Under the pieces are notes generated by a model that was not told where the DNA came from, ran no database searches, and worked only from the letters and a program-made list of their open reading frames with translations. A stretch of 64,000 nt of DNA from Amycolatopsis oliviviridis. Its GTDB lineage: Bacteria > Actinomycetota > Actinomycetes > Mycobacteriales > Pseudonocardiaceae. This document shows, piece after piece, positions 15,046 through 22,043 of the stretch (its first letter is position 1; the number at the start of each line of letters is the position of its first letter). The stretch lies in the NCBI RefSeq assembly GCF_014654365.1, contig NZ_BNAY01000001.1:124001-188000 (forward strand). The letters are read 5' to 3'. Position numbers and translations under genes: made by a program.

Positions 15046-15783
15046 ATGCGCGGGCACAGCCACGACAACGACCTCGAACCGAGCCTGCGGCCGAAGGGCG
15101 ACCGGATAGACCGGGACGAGGGCGGTCTGCTGGGCCGCGCCGCCGCGGCCGGGCGTACCGACGTACTCGGCCCCGCGGGCATGCTGGATCTGCAGCGCGC
15201 GGTGGGAAACGCCGGAGTGAGCACCCTGGTCGAAGAAGAACGTTCGCCGGTGCACGACGTCGTTGGCTCCGGTGGCGGCGCGCCTTTGGACTCCTCGACG
15301 CGCGCGGACATGGAGGGCCGCTTCGGGCACGACTTCGGAGACGTCCGGGTGCACACCGACGGCGCCGCGCACGATTCGGCGAAGTCGGTCAACGCGCAGG
15401 CCTACACGGTGGGTTCGAACATCGTGTTCCAGCGGGACAAGTACGACCCTGGTTCGGACTCGGGCAAACACATGCTCGCGCATGAGCTGACCCATGTCGT
15501 CCAGCAGCGGAGCGGGCCGGTGGACGGGACCGAGGCCGGTGGTGGGGTGAAGGTTTCGGATCCCTCGGACCGGTTCGAGCGCGAGGCCGTCGCGAACGCG
15601 GACCGGCTGATGTCGGCTCCTGCGCCTACCTCCGCGGTTCAGCGTTGCGAAGACGGTGGGCACTCCTCCGAGGATTCGGCGGCCGTGCAGCGCGAGGAAG
15701 CTCCTGAGGCCGAGGAAGGCGCGGAAGAGAAGATGGCGCAGACGTACGTGCAGCGCGAGGAAGAGACCGAAGAAGAGGCATAG
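15046..15783 (+). CDS. eCIS-associated DUF4157 protein with HExxH motif
   Basis: 245 residues, with GAGGGAGCGG before ATG 15046. Near residue 46 it has MLDLQRAVGNAGVSTLV, the LQxxxGNAxV motif also present near the N-terminus of the divergent deaminase protein. The DUF4157 core follows: RFGHDFGDVRVHTDGAAHDS, AQAYTVGSNIVFQ and HMLAHELTHVVQQRSG, with zinc-metalloprotease-like HELTH at about 146-150. The C-terminus is acidic and repetitive (AVQREEAPEAEEG ... YVQREEETEEEA). DUF4157 domains are a hallmark of eCIS loci and often head cargo proteins. Here the domain is nearly the whole protein, so it may be cargo, a chaperone or a processing protease; the sequence does not decide. Confidence 0.85.
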   Translation: MRGHSHDNDLEPSLRPKGDRIDRDEGGLLGRAAAAGRTDVLGPAGMLDLQRAVGNAGVSTLVEEERSPVHDVVGSGGGAPLDSSTRADMEGRFGHDFGDVRVHTDGAAHDSAKSVNAQAYTVGSNIVFQRDKYDPGSDSGKHMLAHELTHVVQQRSGPVDGTEAGGGVKVSDPSDRFEREAVANADRLMSAPAPTSAVQRCEDGGHSSEDSAAVQREEAPEAEEGAEEKMAQTYVQREEETEEEA

Positions 15784-15874
15784 TACCCGGCCCTAAGGCT
15801 GAGTGTCGGAATAGTGCGCGTGAAGGTCGCCTTCCCTCGGCTCAGCGCAGGAAACTCGACCTCCACACCGCGAG

Positions 15875-15929
15875 GTACGTGAAGGCCCCCTTGCTTGCGC
15901 TAGGCGTAAGCAAGGGGGCCTTCACGTAC
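15875..15929. repeat. 22-bp-stem hairpin element, copy 2
   Basis: The left arm 15875-15896 (core CGTGAAGGCCCCCTTG) and right arm 15908-15929 are exact complements, with an 11-base loop. It lies between convergent genes ending at 15783 and 15951, so a bidirectional terminator role is plausible here. The core is shared with copy 1 at 12043-12095. A half-copy (CGTGAAGGTCGCCTT) may be present near 15819. Confidence 0.7.
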
Positions 15930-15950
15930 TCACTCTGCCCCATCGACCGG

Positions 15951-18900
15951 CTAGCCGTGTCCGATTCGGACGTCGCTGAGGTTCTGGAGGTCTTCGTTCA
16001 AGGTCTGGGCCTTTTGTGCGAGTTTGCGTCTGGTCTCTGCTCCGATGTCGCTGTCTTCGACCTCTCGGCCGAGCTTCTTCTTCATGACCGCGAGAATGTC
16101 CCACACCTCAATGTTGACTTTATGCGTGTCTCGGAGCTCTTCGAGGTCTTCTTTCGAAGTCGAGGCCACCGAACTTCCCTCGCCTTCATATACGCTCGCA
16201 ACCTGGATAGTAAGGTTGATGTCGTGTTTGGGTGTCTTTCGCCCCTTCTCGTCTTGCCCCGCTTCTTTCAGTGTTTTGAAGCTCATGATCGCCGTGGTGC
16301 ACTCGCTGCAGGGCGAACGAGTTACCTGCAACAGTATGTCGACAGGCTGGCCAGGTGTGGTGACCTTCTTCCAGCTTCGGTTGATCATCGTCAGGCACTT
16401 ACGTTCGGCGTGACGTCCTTTGGCGCGCGATGTCGTGATGTGTTGACCGTTGACCGTGGCCACGCAAGTCGTGCCTTCGCTGAAGTCGAGGTCGTCAAGT
16501 TTCAGATGCATGGCAGCGAGCACCTTGGCCGCGGCAGCGGATGGCGAGCAGGTGACCATGACATCGAATACGCCTGCCTTTCCGCCGGATCTTTCGAGTG
16601 CGATCTGCTTCAGGCCTTTGGGTTGGTAGGTGTTGTAGATTCCCTGCAGGACCGAGCGGACCTCACCGGCCTTCGCGGACTTGGGCAATTTGCTGGCAAT
16701 TTCAGAGTTGACCTGTCCTCGTACGTCTCCGGGGGCCTCTTTGTCCTCCTTCTTGCCCTTCAGCTTCGACCAGATCTTCTTGCCTGCCTTGACGATCGTG
16801 CCGATCACCGTGTCGATCACCTTGCCGACCGGGGCCTGGACCTTCTCCAGGATCGACTTGATCTTCTCCGAGATGCCGCCCAGCCCGAGCAGGCTCGCCA
16901 GGAACCCGAGCACCATCGGCAACGCCTTGGCCAGGGTCCGCTCGATCAGCCCCGCCACCGCGCCCGCCCCGCCCCGGGCGATCGACTCGACCGAGTCCAG
17001 GACCGACGAGACGAACTCCTTGATCTGGGCGGCCTTGTCCACGAAGAACATGACGATGTCGTAGATCGCCTTGCAGGCCTTGATGAACGCGGCCGCCGGG
17101 TTGAGCATCGAGATGATCCAGGTGATGCCAGCCTTGACGATCTTCTCGATCACGAATTCCTTGATCTGGCCGAGCACCATCTCCTTGAGGTCGCCCAGTT
17201 TCTCGATCACCCAGCGCCAGAGCCCCGGTACGCCTTCGGTGATCAGGATCTTGACCACCTCGAACGTCTGCTCCAGCTTGGCGAGCACGGGTTCCGGGAT
17301 GAAACGGAGGATCCGCGCACGGACACTCGCCCAGGTGAGCCCGAGGATCGACATGATCATCTTCAGGATGCCCTTGGCGTCCAGTGTCTCCGGGATCTCG
17401 ATGCCCGCGCTGGCCAGGTTGCCGAGCAGCCAGGCCTTCAGGCCGTCCTTGAGGTGCTGCACGATGTTCGCGCCGAAGTTCATGACGCCGGCCTTGACCG
17501 CGTTGACCAGGTTGCCGAGGAACTCGATGGGCTTGGCGATGATCAGGCCGACCGCGTTCGCCGCTCGCGACAGCACGCTCAGCAGCATGTCCTTCAGCTT
17601 CATGATCGTGTCGATCGCGCCGCCGATCGCCTCTTTCGCCTTGTCCCACAGCCCCTTGTTCTCCGCCTGCAGTGCCTTGATCTCCTCGTCGACGGCGTTG
17701 CGGGCTTCGCTGTACTTCTGCGCCAGATCCTCGACCAGCGACTGCTGTTTCTCGTCGACGGAGTTCTCGAGTTCGTCGAACTGGCCGCCGAACTCCTTGG
17801 CGGCCTCGCCCGCGATCTTGCGCAGGGCAGGGGACTGTGAGTCGACTTTCCGCCGGACTCGCTCGCGGCCTTCGGCGATCAGCCTTTTCGCTTCACTCAG
17901 CTGCTGGCCGACGAAATCGGCGATGTCGCCGATGACGCCCTGCATCTTCGCCTCGTAGACCTTCTTGGCTTCGAGGAAGAGGTTGTTCGCCTCCGCGGGC
18001 AGGCCGGCGAACAGGTCGTAGGTCCAGCGGGCCGCGCCGGTGACGCCGTCGTAGCGTTCGTCCTTGTACTTTTTCATCCGGGCCTGGTGGTCCGCGGTGA
18101 ACGCGGCCTTCGCCGCCGCTTCGCCGGTCTCGAACCGTTTGGCCACCTGATCGTCGAGCGCGCCGAGGACCCCCTCGACCTTCGTCTTGGTCTCCTCGAA
18201 GATCGCCTTGATCTCCGCGGTGATCCGGGCCCGGTCCTGCTCGTCCTTGGCTTTCGTGGCCGACTTCGCCGCGTGCCCGCGTTGCCCGGCGGACGACCGC
18301 GCGCCGGTCATGCCGGCCATCGCGGCCTGTCCGGACGCCTGCGCCGCGCCCGTGACGGCGGCCAACTGGCCCGCCTCCGACTCGCGAACCGCCGCGGGGG
18401 CCGACGCCGTGTGCTGCTCGCCTTCTTGCTTCGCCGCGAGCGCGCCGGTGAACTCGGGCTCGTTGGACTGCGACAGCTGCTGGTCGGTGACTCCGGCCTC
18501 GGCCATTTTGCCGTGGGTTTCGCACTGGTCGGCGCGCAGGTCGGTTTGGCCGGGCGGGGCCTTGTCCGGCGTGGCCTTGCGTGCGTCCGGCGGGGACAAC
18601 GCGGGCGGCGGTGGGGCCTCCGGTAGCGGTTTCACCGGTTTTTCCGTGGCCCTGCTGGTATCCGGCGCTTCCTTGGTGCGGTCGGTGACGTCCTTGGCCG
18701 ACGCGTCCTTGCCGCTGGTGACCTTGCCCATCACTTCGGATTTGATCTGGTCCGCCTTGCCCGAGGAGGCGAACTTGTCGGCTTCGTCGAGATTCCGCGG
18801 CGCCTGCTTGGCGACGGCGGCGTTGACCGCGGCGACGAAGGCGGCCTTGTCGAACCCGGCCGGTTTGGCGGCTGCCATCTTGTCCGCCTGCGCCGCCTTG

Positions 18901-19241
18901 GCTTGGGCTTCCTTGTCGTCCGCGGGCGCGACCGCGGCGTCCTGTGCCTTCTTGACCTCCGCACCGGCGGGCGGATGAGCCTTGGCCGCTTTCGCCTGCC
19001 CGCCGACGTCCTTCTTGAGTGATCCGAACTTCGGGTCCGACGCGGGGGTCACGCCGGTGGGCGCGACCGGGGGAGCGGGGCAGCTGTTGCGCTGCACACC
19101 GACGAGGCGGGTCACGGCCGCGTTGCCCGCGGTGGCCTGCAGCCGCAGCAGCGCCGGCGGGGTCGCGCGGCGCGCGGGTTTGACCGGCCGCGCGGGTTCC
19201 GCGGCCGGGGCCTGTGCCACCTTGTCCCGGCTAGCCGGCAT
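15951..19241 (-). CDS. Putative eCIS cargo with C-terminal HAE/PCxxC deaminase domain
   Basis: 1096 residues from ATG 19241 (GGAGG just upstream). The open frame runs to 19427, but the sheath gene starts at 19430 on the other strand. Residues about 25-50 contain ALLRLQATAGNAAVTRLV, the LQxxxGNxxV motif shared with the DUF4157 protein. An Ala/Lys/Asp-rich helical region follows to about 480. A long amphipathic segment to about 820 ends IGTIVKAGKKIWSKLKGKKE. The last 250 residues have a deaminase layout: strands around TCVATV and HITTSRA, helix with His944-Ala-Glu946, strand VDILLQV, then Pro977-Cys-Ser-Glu-Cys981 and strand INLTIQVASVYEG. His plus two Cys would bind zinc and Glu would be catalytic. 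The substrate (DNA, RNA or nucleotide) is unknown. The 3' DNA is markedly lower in GC. Confidence 0.75.
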   Translation of the reverse strand: MPASRDKVAQAPAAEPARPVKPARRATPPALLRLQATAGNAAVTRLVGVQRNSCPAPPVAPTGVTPASDPKFGSLKKDVGGQAKAAKAHPPAGAEVKKAQDAAVAPADDKEAQAKAAQADKMAAAKPAGFDKAAFVAAVNAAVAKQAPRNLDEADKFASSGKADQIKSEVMGKVTSGKDASAKDVTDRTKEAPDTSRATEKPVKPLPEAPPPPALSPPDARKATPDKAPPGQTDLRADQCETHGKMAEAGVTDQQLSQSNEPEFTGALAAKQEGEQHTASAPAAVRESEAGQLAAVTGAAQASGQAAMAGMTGARSSAGQRGHAAKSATKAKDEQDRARITAEIKAIFEETKTKVEGVLGALDDQVAKRFETGEAAAKAAFTADHQARMKKYKDERYDGVTGAARWTYDLFAGLPAEANNLFLEAKKVYEAKMQGVIGDIADFVGQQLSEAKRLIAEGRERVRRKVDSQSPALRKIAGEAAKEFGGQFDELENSVDEKQQSLVEDLAQKYSEARNAVDEEIKALQAENKGLWDKAKEAIGGAIDTIMKLKDMLLSVLSRAANAVGLIIAKPIEFLGNLVNAVKAGVMNFGANIVQHLKDGLKAWLLGNLASAGIEIPETLDAKGILKMIMSILGLTWASVRARILRFIPEPVLAKLEQTFEVVKILITEGVPGLWRWVIEKLGDLKEMVLGQIKEFVIEKIVKAGITWIISMLNPAAAFIKACKAIYDIVMFFVDKAAQIKEFVSSVLDSVESIARGGAGAVAGLIERTLAKALPMVLGFLASLLGLGGISEKIKSILEKVQAPVGKVIDTVIGTIVKAGKKIWSKLKGKKEDKEAPGDVRGQVNSEIASKLPKSAKAGEVRSVLQGIYNTYQPKGLKQIALERSGGKAGVFDVMVTCSPSAAAAKVLAAMHLKLDDLDFSEGTTCVATVNGQHITTSRAKGRHAERKCLTMINRSWKKVTTPGQPVDILLQVTRSPCSECTTAIMSFKTLKEAGQDEKGRKTPKHDINLTIQVASVYEGEGSSVASTSKEDLEELRDTHKVNIEVWDILAVMKKKLGREVEDSDIGAETRRKLAQKAQTLNEDLQNLSDVRIGHG

Positions 19242-19297
19242 GCCTCCACTGTCGGCTTCGCCGGGCCGGTTGCCAACGGCCGGACGGGCGGGCCCCG

Positions 19298-19328
19298 CCG
19301 CCCGAACGGGCAGTTGCCTTTTCGGGCA
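19298..19328. promoter_or_regulatory. Candidate eCIS operator, tandem site 3
   Basis: Two adjacent palindromes lie in the divergent promoter between the deaminase-cargo gene (start 19241) and the sheath gene (start 19430): GCCC-GAAC-GGGC with flanking AG (19300-19313) and TGCCT-TTTC-GGGCA (19315-19328). The first is the exact reverse complement of the 14-mer at 14935-14948. The placement would let one regulator act on both structural and cargo genes. Confidence 0.45.
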
Positions 19329-19429
19329 GAGATTGGTTCCCGCCGATCCATCCACTTGGTCGTTCCGCCGTGGACGGACAGTAAGGAACATCGCCGATGA
19401 CAGAGAGTGCGCCGACAAGGGAGGCACGC

Positions 19430-20977
19430 ATGCCCACCTATCTCACGCCGGGTGTGTACGTCGAGGAGGTCGAGGCGGGCGCCCGGCCGATCGAGGGCGT
19501 GGGCACCGCCGTGGCCGCCTTCGTCGGTTTCGCGGCGGACGGTCCCTTCAACACTCCCACCCTGGTGTCCAACTGGACCCAGTTCACCCAGACCTTCGGC
19601 GACTTCGTCGAAGGCTGCTATCTGGCCCAATCGGTCTACGGCTATTTCCTCAACGGCGGCGCCAACTGCTACATCGTCCGCATCGGCGGTCCCCGGGGCG
19701 ACGACAGGGCCAACGGCGCGGCGCCGAAGGAGCCGACGCGCCAGGCAGTGCTCGGTGGCTACCGCTTCGTCGCGAAGGAGCTCCCGGCTGGTGGACAGGC
19801 GAGTGAGCTCACCGTCGAGGTCACGGAACCGACCGGGGAAAACGCCGGCGACGACCGGTTCACCGTGCTCGTCAAGAAGGACGGCAAGGTCGTCGAGACC
19901 CACAACGTGACCACCAAGCGCACCAAGGAGAACGTCGTCACGTCGGTGCGCGAGAAGTCCAGCTTCATCACGATCGAAGAGCTCGCGACCGGTGGCGCGG
20001 TGGCGAAGCCGGACCGTGGCACCGCCGTGCTCACCGAGCCGCCGCAGCCACCGCCCGTCCCGCGGCGCATCGCGGCCGACGACTATGTCGGCGACGTCGC
20101 CGACCGCACCGGTTTCGGTGGCTTGGAGGCGATCGACGAGATCACCATGGTCGCGGTGCCGGACCTGATGGCCGCCCACCAGCGTGACCTGATCGACCTC
20201 GACGGGGTCAAGGCCGTCCAGCTGGCGATGATCGCGCACTGCGAGCTGATGGGGGACCGGATGGCGATCGTCGACCCGCCGCCCGGGCTCACCCCGCAGG
20301 AGATCCGCTCCTGGCGGATGGACCAAGCCGGGTACGACTCGAAGTACGCGGCGCTGTACTACCCGTGGGTGCAGGTGCTCGACGCCGCCAGCGGGACCAA
20401 CACCTACGTGCCGCCGAGCGGATACATGGCGGGGGTGTGGGCACGCACCGACGCGACTCGCGGTGTCCACAAGGCGCCGGCGAACGAGGTCGTCCGCGGG
20501 GTGCTGGCGCTCGAGACGCATCTGACCAAGGCGGAGCAGGAGCTGCTCAACCCGATCGGCGTGAACTGTGTGCGCTCCTTCGCGGGCAAGGGTATCCGGA
20601 TCTGGGGTGCGCGGACGTTGTCGAGTGACCCGGCGTGGCGCTACCTCAATGTGCGGCGGCTGTTCAATTACCTCGAGGAATCGATCCTCAACGGCACCCA
20701 GTGGGTCGTGTTCGAGCCGAACGACGACGCGCTGTGGGCCCGCATCCGGCGCACGATCAGCGCTTTCCTGGTGATGGAGTGGCGCAAGGGCGCGCTGTTC
20801 GGCCTCACGCCCGACGAGGCCTTCTTCGTGAAGTGCGACCGGGAGACCAACCCGGCCGAGGGGATCGATCTCGGCCAGGTGATCTGCGAAGTGGGCATCG
20901 CGCCGGTGAAACCGGCGGAGTTCGTGATCTTCCGGCTGGCCCAGATGTCCGGCGGCACCAGCCTGGTCAACGAATAG
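19430..20977 (+). CDS. eCIS contractile sheath protein (Pvc2/Afp2-like)
   Basis: 515 residues. ATG 19430 is chosen because GGAGGCACGC precedes it and the protein then begins MPTYLTPGVYVEEVEAGARP, the invariant start of phage-tail-sheath proteins (PGVYVEE). A variable domain lies in the middle (about 95-230). The C-terminal part holds the conserved sheath core: SGYMAGVWARTDATRGVHKA and GIRIWGARTLSSDPAWRYLN, then YLEESILNGTQWVVFEPND and a tail with LGQVICEVGIAPVKPAEFVI. It is the first gene of the main structural operon, followed 15 bases later by the tube gene. It would polymerise around the tube and contract. Only one sheath gene was seen. Confidence 0.93.
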   Translation: MPTYLTPGVYVEEVEAGARPIEGVGTAVAAFVGFAADGPFNTPTLVSNWTQFTQTFGDFVEGCYLAQSVYGYFLNGGANCYIVRIGGPRGDDRANGAAPKEPTRQAVLGGYRFVAKELPAGGQASELTVEVTEPTGENAGDDRFTVLVKKDGKVVETHNVTTKRTKENVVTSVREKSSFITIEELATGGAVAKPDRGTAVLTEPPQPPPVPRRIAADDYVGDVADRTGFGGLEAIDEITMVAVPDLMAAHQRDLIDLDGVKAVQLAMIAHCELMGDRMAIVDPPPGLTPQEIRSWRMDQAGYDSKYAALYYPWVQVLDAASGTNTYVPPSGYMAGVWARTDATRGVHKAPANEVVRGVLALETHLTKAEQELLNPIGVNCVRSFAGKGIRIWGARTLSSDPAWRYLNVRRLFNYLEESILNGTQWVVFEPNDDALWARIRRTISAFLVMEWRKGALFGLTPDEAFFVKCDRETNPAEGIDLGQVICEVGIAPVKPAEFVIFRLAQMSGGTSLVNE

Positions 20978-20992
20978 TGAAAGGGCTCCGAA

Positions 20993-21436
20993 ATGGCACT
21001 TCCCGATCTTGACAAGGCCGTCGGCTGCTCGTTCGGGCTCGAGATCGACGGCGTTCAGATCAAGCAGATCTCCGAGGTCTCCGGACTGAAGATGGAGCAG
21101 GACGTCATCGAGCTCAAGCAGAACACCGTGGACGGCAAGTACGTCATCAAGAAGCTCCCCGGTCGCCCGAAAGCGGGCGAGGTGACGCTCACCCGCGGTC
21201 TGACCGAGGACAGCAGCTTCGAGAAATGGGTCAAGGACGCGCACTTCGGCAAAATGGGTTCCGCCCGTAAGGGTGGCGCGATCATCGTCTACGACTACGA
21301 AGGCACCCCGCTCAAGCGCTACAAGCTCACCAACGCGTGGCCGAAGAGCCTGGAGATCGGCGCGCTGAAGGCGGGCGACACCAGTGTGCTCACCGAGAAG
21401 CTCGTGGTCACCTACGAGCAGATGGAAGTCGAGTGA
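20993..21436 (+). CDS. eCIS inner tube protein (gp19/Hcp-like, Pvc1-like)
   Basis: 147 residues. The protein starts MALPDLDKAVGCSFGLEIDG and shows the T4 gp19-type tube signature: FGLEIDGVQIKQISEVSGLK followed by GEVTLTRGLTEDSSFEKWVK and GTPLKRYKLTNAWPKSLEIG. Length and order match Pvc1/Afp1. Stacked hexamers would form the tube that carries cargo inside the sheath. A ribosome site GAAAGGGCTCCGAA precedes ATG 20993. It is transcribed with the sheath. The second tube-fold protein of the locus is at 24530-24976. Confidence 0.92.
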   Translation: MALPDLDKAVGCSFGLEIDGVQIKQISEVSGLKMEQDVIELKQNTVDGKYVIKKLPGRPKAGEVTLTRGLTEDSSFEKWVKDAHFGKMGSARKGGAIIVYDYEGTPLKRYKLTNAWPKSLEIGALKAGDTSVLTEKLVVTYEQMEVE

Positions 21437-21440
21437 GCCC

Positions 21441-21881
21441 ATGCGCAGGGTGATGGCGTCGGCGCCGGCCGAGGAAGCCCCCGTCGTGCCGGAAGCACAG
21501 GCCCGGCCGCAACTGCGGACCGAGTTCGCGTTCGAACTCCCGCGCGGGTACGTCGACGACGCGGGAAAGGTGCACCACTCCGGGGTGATGCGGCTGGCGA
21601 CCGCGCGGGACGAGCTCGTCCCGCTGCGAGACGACCGGGTCCGGGAGAACTCGGCCTTTCTCACGGTAGTGCTGCTGGCGCGGGTAATCACCAGGATCGG
21701 CGACGTGACCGATGTGCACGCCGGGGTCATCGAGAACCTGTTCGCTTCGGATCTGGCGTTCCTGCAGGACATGTACCGGCGGGTCAACAGTGAAGGCCAT
21801 ACGCGGGCGGGTGTCGCCTGTCCGGAGTGCGGCCACGAATTCGTCGTCGACGTGGCCGGTGGCCGCCTGGGGGAATCGTGA
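21441..21881 (+). CDS. Conserved eCIS protein with C-terminal CxxC motif, possible assembly chaperone
   Basis: 146 residues from ATG 21441, four bases after the tube stop. The sequence is acidic and soluble, with LRTEFAFELPRGYVDDAGKV, MRLATARDELVPLRDDRVRE and LTVVLLARVITRIGDV. It ends with a short CPECGHEFVVDV motif, half of a zinc ribbon. A protein of this size sits just after the tube gene in many contractile tails, where tail-assembly chaperones are found, and that role is inferred from position. The stop overlaps the next gene (GTGA). It is a real gene with uncertain function. Confidence 0.65.
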   Translation: MRRVMASAPAEEAPVVPEAQARPQLRTEFAFELPRGYVDDAGKVHHSGVMRLATARDELVPLRDDRVRENSAFLTVVLLARVITRIGDVTDVHAGVIENLFASDLAFLQDMYRRVNSEGHTRAGVACPECGHEFVVDVAGGRLGES

Positions 21882-22036
21882 CGTACGCGGCCGGACGGCT
21901 GCACGAGGAAGTCGCGTACGTCGCCTACCACCTGCATTGGTCGCTCGACGACATTCTCGACCTCGAACACCACGACCGGTTGACCTACGTCGCCGAGATC
22001 GCCCGCATCAACACCCGGATGAGCGAGGGACGGTGA
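21878..22036 (+). CDS. Small eCIS protein, DUF6760-like
   Basis: 52 residues from GTG 21878, overlapping the previous stop by four bases. It reads VTYAAGRLHEEVAYVAYHLH then WSLDDILDLEHHDRLTYVAE and IARINTRMSEGR. The LHEEVAYLAYHFHWS ... ILxLEHxxRxxWVxEI pattern belongs to a small family consistently found between the tube and tape-measure positions in eCIS and related tails (recalled as DUF6760). It resembles the second reading-frame product of tail-chaperone pairs. The role is inferred as assembly. Confidence 0.7.
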   Translation: MTYAAGRLHEEVAYVAYHLHWSLDDILDLEHHDRLTYVAEIARINTRMSEGR

Positions 22037-22043
22037 CACTCCG

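Noticed and set aside
19242..19427. N-terminal extension of the deaminase gene to 19427
   Set aside because: It would cover the divergent promoter with the candidate operators; the ATG at 19241 has GGAGG upstream and begins the conserved head.
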